Source of the DNA: Plumapathes pennacea | Taxonomy: Eukaryota; Cnidaria; Anthozoa; Antipatharia; Myriopathidae | DNA: 64,000 bases | Assembly (NCBI GenBank): GCA_964036295.1 | Contig: OZ038463.1 | Span: 4,827,274 to 4,891,273, forward strand | Direction of reading: 5' to 3' | Part shown: one piece after another, positions 1 through 8,644 of the stretch | Numbering within the stretch: position 1 is the stretch's first letter | Layout: each line of letters starts with the position of its first letter | Translations under genes and position numbers: made by a program | The notes under the pieces: generated by a model | Seen by the model: only the letters and a program-made list of their open reading frames with translations | What the model was told of the DNA's origin: nothing | Databases searched by the model: none

Positions 1-153
1 GTCATAATTTAGAACATTTTATTTCCTTGTCAAAAAATAAGCAAACACAACCACAGTGCAATGAACCTTATCTCTTTAGAAGAAGCAAGCATTATGTAGC
101 TGGCAATAAGTCATTGCAGCCAAGTGGCGCACAATCTTTGGTTTTGTTTACAG

Positions 154-693
154 ATATCTTATGTTGGAGTATATCAAAATAAGTTACTGAAAGTGAAGCA
201 GGATATGGCTCTAACACAAGAAAGAGTCACCAAACTAAAGGTAAATGTGTGAATAATTTATTATGCACAAATAGATCAGTAGTGCTGTTGTAAGTTGCTA
301 TCATATCCAATAAACTCTCACAGTAGTATACAATATCCATGGGGATAAACTGTGTATATGTCTATAATATTTATTTATTTATTGTGGTATTTTGTAGTCT
401 TTATGCATTGTATTTTCAGTGCTTTGTTTTGCACCCTTTAATGATTGAAACATGAGCATCCCTCTGGTATACATAGTTGAAACTTCAGGCCAGCAACAAA
501 CAACTGCGTTGTTTGAGATGAAACTCTTGTTTTGTTTGTTTGTTTGTTTGCTTGTTTTTCCATGCAGAAACGCTCTCTGAAGCTCAAGGCACAAAAGGAA
601 AAGGATGAGTTAAGTCGAGCTGAAGCACGGGAGCGGGAAAGAGAACTTGAACGACAACTGACTGCTAAACTTGCTACTGAATACAGGCACTGA
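154..693 (+). CDS. BLOC1S6: BLOC1S6 (pallidin), 3' part: last two coding exons
   Basis: Pallidin is a coiled-coil subunit of BLOC-1, the complex that sorts cargo from endosomes to lysosome-related organelles. Two exons are visible: 154-240 (after a TTTACAG acceptor, ending AAG|GTAAAT) and 568-693 (after CATGCAG, ending in TGA). Both are in phase 0. The 70 residues they encode are charged and helical. They align in order with the C-terminus of animal pallidin as I remember it, including the junction stretch KLKKRSLKLKAQKEKDEL and the tail with ERELERQLTAKLA. The protein ends a few residues after the conserved QLTA, as in vertebrates. The 5' exons lie outside the window, so the gene is cut by the window edge, not truncated in the genome as far as can be seen. 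Confidence 0.82.
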
Positions 694-1444
694 AGAGTAC
701 AGCATGAAGTTAAGGAATGCCAAGGAAAAAATCACACTGTATTTTGGGCTAAGCTGTATAAAGATGCTTTAGTAAAGAACAATATTATATAAATATTATT
801 AGTTACCACACTTTTGACATAATTTATATGTAATTTTGACTAAATGTTTTTAAAGGGATATACTTTAGGAAACAAATAAGATTACATGAGAATCAAAGTT
901 TATGTGCATGTACTTCAAACCTGAATGTAAGACAAATATAATTTATTATTTGTTCATGTAGTATCCCCTTGCACAACTTTAGGCTAGGCCATACAAGACA
1001 GAACTAGACAAGACAACAAGAGAATTTATGTCAGATGTTCAAGATTCCTGCATTTCAAAACATTTGCACAACCACCCTCTCTTATGACCATCTACCCCAA
1101 TAGCCTCTCCCCTATCAACTCCATTATAGATCTTATTATACAAATATGAACATCATAGGGAGCAGTAGATATTTGTGCAATTGTCTGGCAAGTAATCGAC
1201 TCAACCACACACGTACACATGCACACCCAACTCCATTCGGACTCTGGGCTAGAGAAAAAGCTATACATTTTTACTTTGTGGTTGGGTCAAAGTCCTGGTA
1301 TGTTGGATGGTGTTTTAGGTGTGTCATTGTTATTGCATGCTTTTTGCCCATTCAAGATCAGCCCAATGCTTTTCTTGGGGCCTTCGGGACAAGGTTTTTC
1401 AAAGCCAGTCTCCTTGTCAAGTATTGATCAGTTCACCTTTTACA
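694..1444. other. Gene-free interval between BLOC1S6 and DUT
   Basis: AT-rich 3' flank of BLOC1S6 followed by unremarkable sequence. Short open frames at 1146-1458 lack family resemblance and start context. I see no RNA gene here. Confidence 0.5.
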
Positions 1445-1586
1445 GACCAATCAAATGACACCGCGGTACAAGGACCGCTGACCCAAACATAAGTGTTGTC
1501 CAATCAAATTGATTGATTGAAAATCTGAAGCGCGCGAAAGAAGGCAGTGGAGGGTTCGAGGCTGTGATAACGCGATTACTGAAAAG
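1445..1586 (+). promoter_or_regulatory. Probable dUTPase promoter with two CCAAT boxes
   Basis: Two CCAATCAAAT copies, at about 1447 and 1500, lie in the same orientation within 140 bases upstream of the dUTPase ATG. No TATA box is evident. Paired CCAAT boxes in a TATA-less promoter are common for S-phase and housekeeping genes, so assignment to DUT is an inference from position. Confidence 0.45.
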
Positions 1587-3188
1587 ATGGGCCAGATTTT
1601 GACGACAGTATTGAGCGCAGCTGGAATCTCATGTCCCTCGATAGAGGAGAAGGTTTTGTACTTCAAAAAACTCACAGAGCGTGCCATTGCTCCAACACGT
1701 GGTTCAGAAATGGCGGCCGGATACGACTTGTACAGTGCGTACGATGTTGAGATTTCTGCACACGGCAAAGCCCTAGCCAAGACAGACATCGCTGTTGCTT
1801 TGCCTGAAGGATGTTATGGAAGAGTAGCGCCGAGGTAAGCGAGCAACATCGTGGAAAAATGCGCGCGAGTTCTTGATCTTTGGCACCCGAGAGATCGCGA
1901 TCCATCATGTGTTCAGGAATGGCCAAGTGGTCAAGATCAGAATAGGTTTAGTTTTCGGAATAAACTTGGCATTTGTTACATTTCATTCGTATTGGTTAAG
2001 TGAAAATATCATGAACATAATTTTATACTTAAGTGACCTATGGCAGCTTCCAATATATGCTAATAGTTGTAGATCTGCAGTAAATTGTTTATGGTGTTGT
2101 TTGAAAGACAGACAGACAAGCTGAGCAACCTCCCCTTCACCACATTGTTAATAAAGATACGAAGAAGAAAAAAATCAAACTGAAAGCCACAAGCATAAAA
2201 GTGAGAACTATTATTTATTTTCCTCTTCAGATCCAGCCTGGCCTGGAAGTATCAACTTGATGTTGGAGCAGGAGTCATTGATAGAGACTACAGAGGTAAT
2301 GTTGGGGTAGTCCTATTTAATTTGGGAGCAAACCCCTACGAGGTGAAGCAAGGAGACCGCATAGCACAGCTAGTGGTGGAGAGAATCTACCAACCAAGTC
2401 TAGTGGAAGTTGAGGTAAGGAGAAACTGCATGCTAAACCCTTATATGTTCTCTTTCAGTTTCACACATTCAGATATATCTGAGGGGGGGGGGGGGGGGGG
2501 GGTACTCAATTGGAATTGGGGCAGGGAGGTTCTGCTGACTCTAAAAATGTAAATTTTCCTATCCTGTCTAAGACAAAGTGCTCTAATTTGTGACCCTGTT
2601 CAAGACTGGGTAAACTGTTCCCCTAATTTCAAGACAAAGATAAGTTAGCCTGCATTGCACACATTTCCACCAGAGCATACAAAGAAATTGCATGAAAGTT
2701 ATGGCAAGTGCAAAAATGTGGTCCAAGGGGGAGGGGAGGAGTAGAAGATCTTCAGGAGATAACCCAGTTTAAGACCCAGAAGTGTAAAATTTTATACCCT
2801 ATTTAAGACAGAGGACCCTGAAAACAATACCTTATTGGGCTGACACTGTCCATCAACACATTGGCGTATACTTTGCCCACACTACCTTTAGTACACACCA
2901 CACACAATATTTAACGCTGAGCTAAAATGAAATGTTTGTTCTGTGCCTGACATGTTGTGTTTGGGGCCAGAGTTCTTTGAATCTGGGCCAGTAAAGGAAA
3001 AAGAAAACTTTTCAAGCCCTGTCTCTTATAAACTAATATTATATGGTATGGAAGTAGTTCCCAAGACAAAGTTATCATTTTGATAGACAGTATACAGTGT
3101 GCAAAATGACTCAAACTTCTATATTCTTCTTCAGGATCTGGATGAAACTGATCGTGGAGCTGGTGGTTATGGCTCAACTGGAAAATAG
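1587..3188 (+). CDS. DUT: dUTP diphosphatase (dUTPase), complete, 3 exons
   Basis: Hydrolyses dUTP to dUMP and pyrophosphate, supplying dUMP for dTMP synthesis and keeping uracil out of DNA; the family enzyme is a homotrimer. Exons are 1587-1834, 2231-2414 and 3135-3188, all GT-AG, giving 161 residues. All five family motifs are present in order: [22 protein letters not shown] (the arginine is split by intron 1), [20 protein letters not shown], with the Asp and Tyr of the nucleotide pocket, [10 protein letters not shown], and [11 protein letters not shown] on its own short last exon. The start ATG fits a nuclear-form N-terminus; I see no strong mitochondrial presequence. Intron 2 carries a long G tract at about 2481-2502 and a degenerate dispersed repeat. 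An AATAAA signal lies near 3478. Confidence 0.96.
2480..2830. repeat. G homopolymer plus degenerate dispersed repeat in DUT intron 2
   Basis: A run of about 22 G is followed by a block repeating variants of 'accctgttcaagac' / 'ccctatttaagaca'. The same style of sequence ('ccctatttcagaccc') recurs at 23650-23950, so this looks like an old copy of a dispersed repeat rather than unique intron sequence. Confidence 0.45.
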
Positions 3189-4235
3189 GCATTCTGCAAA
3201 CAACATGGTGTACAATGGAAAGCTACAAACACTTTTGTTTATCTGTGATAGCTGTACAAAATGCCATCCTTTAAGTTTGACAGGGAATCCACTCTGTTTC
3301 TCAATATGTCAACAAATCCTGTTTTTCAAAGCTTTGAAGTGCAGCCTATGCATGCAAGTAGTGCTATGGAAAATCTGAAATTATTGTTACTTGAATGAGC
3401 AACAGCTTTATATTTTGTTTTGGAGTGAATGTAAAAGCTATTTATGTAAAAAAAAAAAAAAAAAAAAAAAAGGTTGAAATAAAGTCATTTAGTTATACAA
3501 TGCATTTTGCAATGACTGTTCTTTATCCTCCACCCCAGTCTGTCAGACCAGGAGCCAAATGGTTTAATCACTCTCAAATGGTTTCAAAAAGATTATCTGT
3601 AAAAGGGAAACCTACAGTGTAGACTTTACATTAACATTTTCATGGTATCACTACCCTCCCCACCCTACCAAGAGCTTTGGCAAGACCCTGCAAAGTCAAG
3701 TCAAGATTCTCAAACTGGGCTGCCAACTCTCCCACACTCCTGCATTTCTTTCCCCTGTGGTAATAAATTAATTTCATTTTTTGCGGCAAAAGTCGGCTTT
3801 AGCTCATTCACCCCCAGAGCTCTACTGAGTGGGGCCCAGATCCCCATCCAGGTCAAGAATACTAACGGACGCGATGAGAGAAGTGTCCGCGAAATGGCTG
3901 ATGACGTCACTTAGAGCACTACCGTAAATGCTTGCTTCGATATGATAAGAGTGCATTTCAGTCTGAGGATTAGCACAAAGCTGAGTTTGATTTGCTTGAA
4001 AATTGTCGATGTGGAGCAGAATTAAAGCATGGATAGAAGTAACGGCTGAGATTGCCTTGCCTTGGTCGATCGGGATGCGCCCGACAAGGGCCGCGGCCCA
4101 AATCCCGGGAGTATAGTAGTTGTTGTGCACTCAAAAAGGAAATGTATGGTGATTTTACGATCGCGGAAAATCAAAGGATTTGATAAAAAAACTAGAAATA
4201 AACCTCAGTCTTCTGTGTCCCTTATGTTAATTTAA
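3189..4235. other. DUT 3' flank and intergenic DNA
   Basis: Contains the DUT 3' UTR, an A homopolymer at about 3450-3471 next to AATAAA (near 3478), and a TGACGTCA site near 3903. Open frames at 3642-4130 on either strand show no recognisable domain. No gene is called. Confidence 0.5.
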
Positions 4236-4470
4236 AGGGCGCTGTGCATCCAGAAGGGGACGGGAATGCTCGTCGTACCTCTTAGGGTGCTCAACATTAA
4301 TGACAATTAAAGGCATTAAAACTTTCAATTCTTGGTATGCTTTTATTGGTATCTTTTAGGGGTCAAAATAAGCTCGAGCCACGCCCGTTTTAGTAAAGCG
4401 TTAAGGGTCAAAAAGAAAATTCCCGACGAGCACCGCCGTCTTTTATATGTGGGAGTCCACCCCGGTGCTG
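4236..4470. repeat. Dispersed repeat with 'gacgggaatgctcgtcgtac' end
   Basis: The left end 'ggggacgggaatgctcgtcg' is followed by 'tcttaggg' and 'ttttaggggtcaaaa' blocks. It closes with an inverted-like end containing 'cgacgagcaccgccg' and 'gggagtccaccccgg'. A second copy of the same end is at 8937-8985. This resembles a very abundant coral repeat known to me by its GCTCGTCG ends; the identification is from memory. Confidence 0.55.
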
Positions 4471-4559
4471 TGTAGCCAGTATTATAGTGGTCAAATTCCC
4501 AGCGGTGTTTCCCATACATTTCCCTATAACTCTGACTTACGCAGCAATTCGCGATTTCA

Positions 4560-6343
4560 TACCGCCTGTGACCTCCGGCCATAGCAACAGGAGGACCCCA
4601 AAGGATCATGGGCCAACCGCTCCCTTTCTACTTCCGCCTTTCTTATTGAAAGCTTGCGCGGCACTAGATTTCTTGAGGTAAGTTTAGCTTATCGCTGATT
4701 TAAAAAATAGACACGTCCTCATGTCGGACATGAGTGCTAACTGAATACAAGGTGCACAAACGGGTGAAGCAAGCGGGTACTTTACGTTACTCAGTGCACA
4801 AACCTTTGTTGATACTTGTATCCGAGGGAAATTGGCAGCTTTCTTAAATTCAAGTCCAACCCAAAGTCGTATTTTATTCTCTGCAAATAATATTGATCAT
4901 TGCAAGACGTTAATTGTGCAGATAATAACATCAATCCAGAGGATTGAAGACGACTGCAGGCCCGAGAGTGGGATCGCTTCCAGAGAGCGCGATCGCGGCC
5001 ATAACAATGTAATCGCGTTCAGATAGAGGCGCTGATTGAAGACGTTCTAACTTACGTGTAGTCAGGTGTTTTCGCACAATACACTAGGAAATTCCGAAAA
5101 CATTTATACTGGCGTTGGCTAAAGCATGGAATGTATATCCACGCGGCGGGCTTCCAAGATGTTTATTACCCGAGGTGAAATTTGCATTTGTTTTTCTACC
5201 CCTCCGAGTGTAATGAGCGTACACCGTTGTGGCTGGGGCGTGGCTGGGACTTTTTTTATAGTCATCACTCGTATAGTATACTTTTCCCGGCTGCTATTCC
5301 GTTCATAAGCATTTCAGAAGTTCTGGTTCTGCATGACGTACTCGAATTGGTCCGACTACTCTGATTTGAACTTGTCAATGCGCAAAACAAAACAAATCAA
5401 GAAAGCAGATGCGTCTCTTGTTGTAAAGAAGATAAACTGAAAACAACTCGTCTAAACTGACGAGTTCAATAATAATGTATAATTATCTTCTTTATTCCTT
5501 TGCCAAAATCAGCGAGTCCACATTTTGCCTCATTTGTGCTCTCTTCCAGTCACCTTTTGACCATCCTCGACTTCTTTTATTCTGATTCTGATCCGTTTTC
5601 AGTTTCCAATTAAATTACCGTTAAAATCGGCATTTCGGATTGCAGCTAAAGCTAGATCACAAACGACATTTGGCAACTACGGCAGTGGCGTGATAAAGAA
5701 TTTGGACATCCGCAATCAAACGAACTGGACACGCGATGCATAAAAGAGTCACGCGATCTGTCGAAAAATCTTGAGAAGCATGCTAGTGGTCTTTTTTTTT
5801 TTTTACTACCGTTTACCCCCTATTTATAGTGTATTATTTTTCATGATAAAACAAAGCAAAGCTATTTTAGTATTTCTGCATTAGTCAGTCGATCGAGTTT
5901 AGTAAAAGTTGTAGAATTTGACGGGTACAGTTAGAGCACTGGAAGACTGTGGGCTTCCGTAACGCGGTACTAGAGGTTATTGATTGCTTCGTCAATTCAC
6001 ACATTGACCATTAAACAGGAACAAAAGTACTACAAAAGAGGTTCTGAAAAGGTTTGCGCCTAAACTTTAAATTCAACGTTCAACTTTCTTTCAATTTCTT
6101 TCGTGACGGACTGTAGTTTTATATGTTGCTGCTTTTGTTTCTCAGTTATACTGCTAAGATAAATCCCCGAACCATTTGTCTAGAACCGTACTGCAGTTGC
6201 CGACAGTTGCCACTGCCATGATTCAGATCCCCGCACTCGCATATTAATCAAATTGTACTATTCGTAGGCGAAATTTTCTCTTGCTCCCTCACACTCTATT
6301 TATTGTTTCCCTCCGCCCTCCTCCACTTCTACAGATTTTAAAG
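4560..6343 (+). promoter_or_regulatory. Likely promoter and 5' UTR intron of the glycosyltransferase gene
   Basis: A candidate donor TTGAG|GTAAGTTTAG sits at about 4678. A strong acceptor with a pyrimidine tract, ending CTTCTACAG at 6334, lies nine bases before the glycosyltransferase ATG at 6344. Together they suggest a non-coding first exon and a 1.65 kb 5' UTR intron. A T homopolymer lies near 5791-5804. No coding exon is recognised in between. This is an inference; RNA reads would settle it. Confidence 0.3.
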
Positions 6344-7528
6344 ATGGCAGATGCACCCGTACATATTTTGTTTCTGGCGGATGAGTGGGGCCCATCCAAG
6401 GGAGGATTGTCCACAATCAACAGAGAACTGGCCAAACAATGTGCAAAACTTACCAGCGGCGACAATAACAACAACTTGTTTAAAGTAAGCTTCTTAGTTC
6501 CTCCCACGCAAGTCACCGATGTCGCCAAAAGAGAGACAGCGGAGTGCAGAATTAACCTTGTGGTGGCAGGCGAGGGGTACGTTGGCTTTGATGACCACAT
6601 GTCCCTCTGCTTCCTTCCTGAAAGCCTTGGGGACATCGATGTCGTTGTTGGCCACGGTCGCAAATTGGGTCCGCAGGCTCAGCCAATCAGAGCTTTTAGG
6701 CACTGCAAGTGGGTCCAGTTTGTACACGTGGCCAGTGAAGAGATTGGCATGTACAAAGAAGAGATTGAAGAAAGCGAAAAGAAACACGAGATTGAACTTT
6801 CATTGTGCAAAGCGGCTGACCTTGTTGTTGCAGTGGGACCCAGACTGTACGATGTCTACAGGGGGCAGCTCCATACTAGCCAGCCACCCGTCCTACACAC
6901 ATTCACGCCTGGAATATTTGAAGAGATGATCGTGGAGAGAGCAAAACTTGCACAGCTGAATGTTAAGAAACCGATGATTATTTTGATGTTTGGTCGTGGC
7001 GCACAAGAAGAGTTTGAGCTGAAAGGGTACAATCTGGCTGCCAAGGTTATCGCCTCCCTTGGTAATAACTACCACCTCCGGTTTGTTGGAGCACCCAAAT
7101 CGGAACACGAAAATGTGAAGAAACGATTCCTAAAATATGAAATCTCTCGCAGCCAGTTGGTTATTAGAAGTTTCTGTGAAAGTCGAGAGAAGCTGTCATC
7201 AATGTTCTGTGAAGCACACCTGGTCATTATGCCTTCGCAAACCGAAGGTTTCGGACTGACCGCTTTGGAAGCCATATCTGCCGGAGTTCCAGTTCTTGTT
7301 AGCACTAATTCTGGTCTTGGTGAAGCTCTGGGAGGAAAAGTACTACATGGCGATAGTGTCCTTGTTGAACCAGAGAATGAAGAAGCATGGAAAGAGAAAA
7401 TTAGAGGTGTACGAGAAAATCACAAGATTCGACTTGACGAAGCTGCCGACTTACGAGCAAATTACGAGAAAACTTACCCGTGGAATGAGGAGTGCAAGAA
7501 ACTCTATGAGGTGATTAGAAAGCTGTAG
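6344..7528 (+). CDS. GT4-family glycosyltransferase, intronless
   Basis: A single uninterrupted frame of 394 residues from ATG 6344. An in-frame ATG at 6281 is less likely, because a strong splice acceptor (CTTCTACAG, ending 6334) lies between them. The N-terminal Rossmann half starts with HILFLADEWGPSKGGLSTIN, carrying the G-G loop typical of GT-B enzymes. The C-terminal half has the Glycos_transf_1 pattern: MFGRG strand, LRFVGAP, then MPSQTEGFGLTALEAISAGV, which contains the E-x7-E nucleotide-sugar signature, then LVSTNSGLGEAL. There is no signal peptide or membrane segment, so it is predicted cytosolic. Donor and acceptor are unknown. Unlike every neighbour it has no coding intron, which fits retroposition or bacterial origin. 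From memory, related domains occur fused to NACHT-type receptors in corals, but no such domain follows here. An AATAAA signal lies near 7612. Confidence 0.85.
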   Translation: MADAPVHILFLADEWGPSKGGLSTINRELAKQCAKLTSGDNNNNLFKVSFLVPPTQVTDVAKRETAECRINLVVAGEGYVGFDDHMSLCFLPESLGDIDVVVGHGRKLGPQAQPIRAFRHCKWVQFVHVASEEIGMYKEEIEESEKKHEIELSLCKAADLVVAVGPRLYDVYRGQLHTSQPPVLHTFTPGIFEEMIVERAKLAQLNVKKPMIILMFGRGAQEEFELKGYNLAAKVIASLGNNYHLRFVGAPKSEHENVKKRFLKYEISRSQLVIRSFCESREKLSSMFCEAHLVIMPSQTEGFGLTALEAISAGVPVLVSTNSGLGEALGGKVLHGDSVLVEPENEEAWKEKIRGVRENHKIRLDEAADLRANYEKTYPWNEECKKLYEVIRKL

Positions 7529-8239
7529 ATTTTAGTGAAGTATCGGATAGGCAAGTACCGCAACAGAAACTGAAGATGTTCTAGTTGTAAGGGAGAACAA
7601 AAAGAACTGTAAATAAATGTTTTAATGACTTCTAAAACCCATTGATGTGTTCATAAACTATTCTACATAAGCAATATCTGGAATGGTTCCATCAAATGTT
7701 TTTCGTGCGCGATTATTGGGCACGTGACACCTATAGCCAGGTCCACACGTATAAATTTTCGTTTAAAAATTAACTGTTTATTTTCTGTTTTGTAAATTTC
7801 TGTCCAACGATAGTGTTTTTGATTCGTTTCTACCCGTCCAACACAATTTTAGTTTGAAAAGGCGACTATTAGCATTTTCGAATCACGTGATCATCATGAC
7901 GTGGTCTGGACCACAGACAAAGGACTGAAGGTCGTAATGTTCCCAAAATTCTTCATTATAAATAGATCTGTTTCACTCCAAGTGAAAGGATGCCAGGGGC
8001 TTGGCCCCAACGAGGGGAAAAAATAACACAACTGAATTACTGTTTATTCGATATTTGTCTATTGTGACCCATCAAATATTTCTTCCCGCGCGTGATTGGT
8101 GGAATCGTGACACGTGACCGAATAACGTCCGCTCACGAGCGGACATTATCAGCGAATAACCCCCGCCTGGCGAACTATCGCTGTTTATTGACAATATCCG
8201 AACACAATTTTAAATATTAATCACAAAAAACCATTACGA
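7529..8239. other. 3' flank with repeated GATTGG/CACGTGAC module and palindrome
   Basis: Two related blocks occur at 7690-7730 and 8067-8120: 'catcaaat-ttt', then a GCGCG-GATT(A/G)(T/G)TGG stretch, then CACGTGAC. The second is followed by a perfect short palindrome, TCCGCTCACGAGCGGA, at about 8128-8143. This looks like repetitive element DNA rather than gene regulation. Confidence 0.35.
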
Positions 8240-8350
8240 GATGACTACCGAGGAGGACATCAATTCATTTGTCGAAAAAGCAGTTGCAGAAAGCACCAAA
8301 GAGCTTCACAGTCCTTGCGCCGTTATTTGCGCTGCGAGAGGAAATAGTTG
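8240..8350 (+). pseudogene. Short open frame (MTTEEDINSFVEKAVAES...), probable repeat-borne remnant
   Basis: ATG 8240 opens 36 acidic-helical residues before a TAG, then runs straight into a large hairpin (8365-8543). Residue use looks protein-like, but there is no continuation, splice donor or domain. It is best read as the 5' end of a degraded mobile-element ORF; function unknown. Confidence 0.3.
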
Positions 8351-8364
8351 AAGGATAATAAAGA

Positions 8365-8543
8365 CAATAAACTACTTTTGGCTTCGGAAATATGCACGGA
8401 TAATTGTCCTTGGACATTATCTGTTCCTCGAAGCTCAGAGTTGCCCTCGAGCTTCGCTCTCGGGCAACTGTTCCCTCCTCGGAACAGATAATATCCTTGG
8501 ACAATTATCCGTGCATATTTCCTCGCCAAAAGTAGTTTATTGT
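8365..8543. repeat. Large hairpin (foldback) element
   Basis: The left arm begins 'aataaactacttttggc' and contains 'gcacggataattgtccttgg'. The right arm is its reverse complement, ending 'gccaaaagtagtttatt'. The centre is a second small palindrome, 'cgagcttcgctctcg'. Arms are about 85 bases with few mismatches. It ends about 100 bases past the RING gene's stop codon. Confidence 0.8.
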
Positions 8544-8644
8544 TTATATAACGACCACTGATCTCTAAAGGATTAAATTCAATATGCTTAAAGTGGATTA
8601 AGTTTACATTTGTGATCGCTTGATCTGTTAATTTCCTTGCCGCG

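Noticed and set aside
1451-1926. Minus-strand frames opposite dUTPase exon 1
   Set aside because: Antisense shadows of a strongly conserved dUTPase exon; no recognisable protein.
6289-7305. Several minus-strand and shifted frames inside the glycosyltransferase
   Set aside because: Shadows of a 394-residue frame with clear GT-B motifs.
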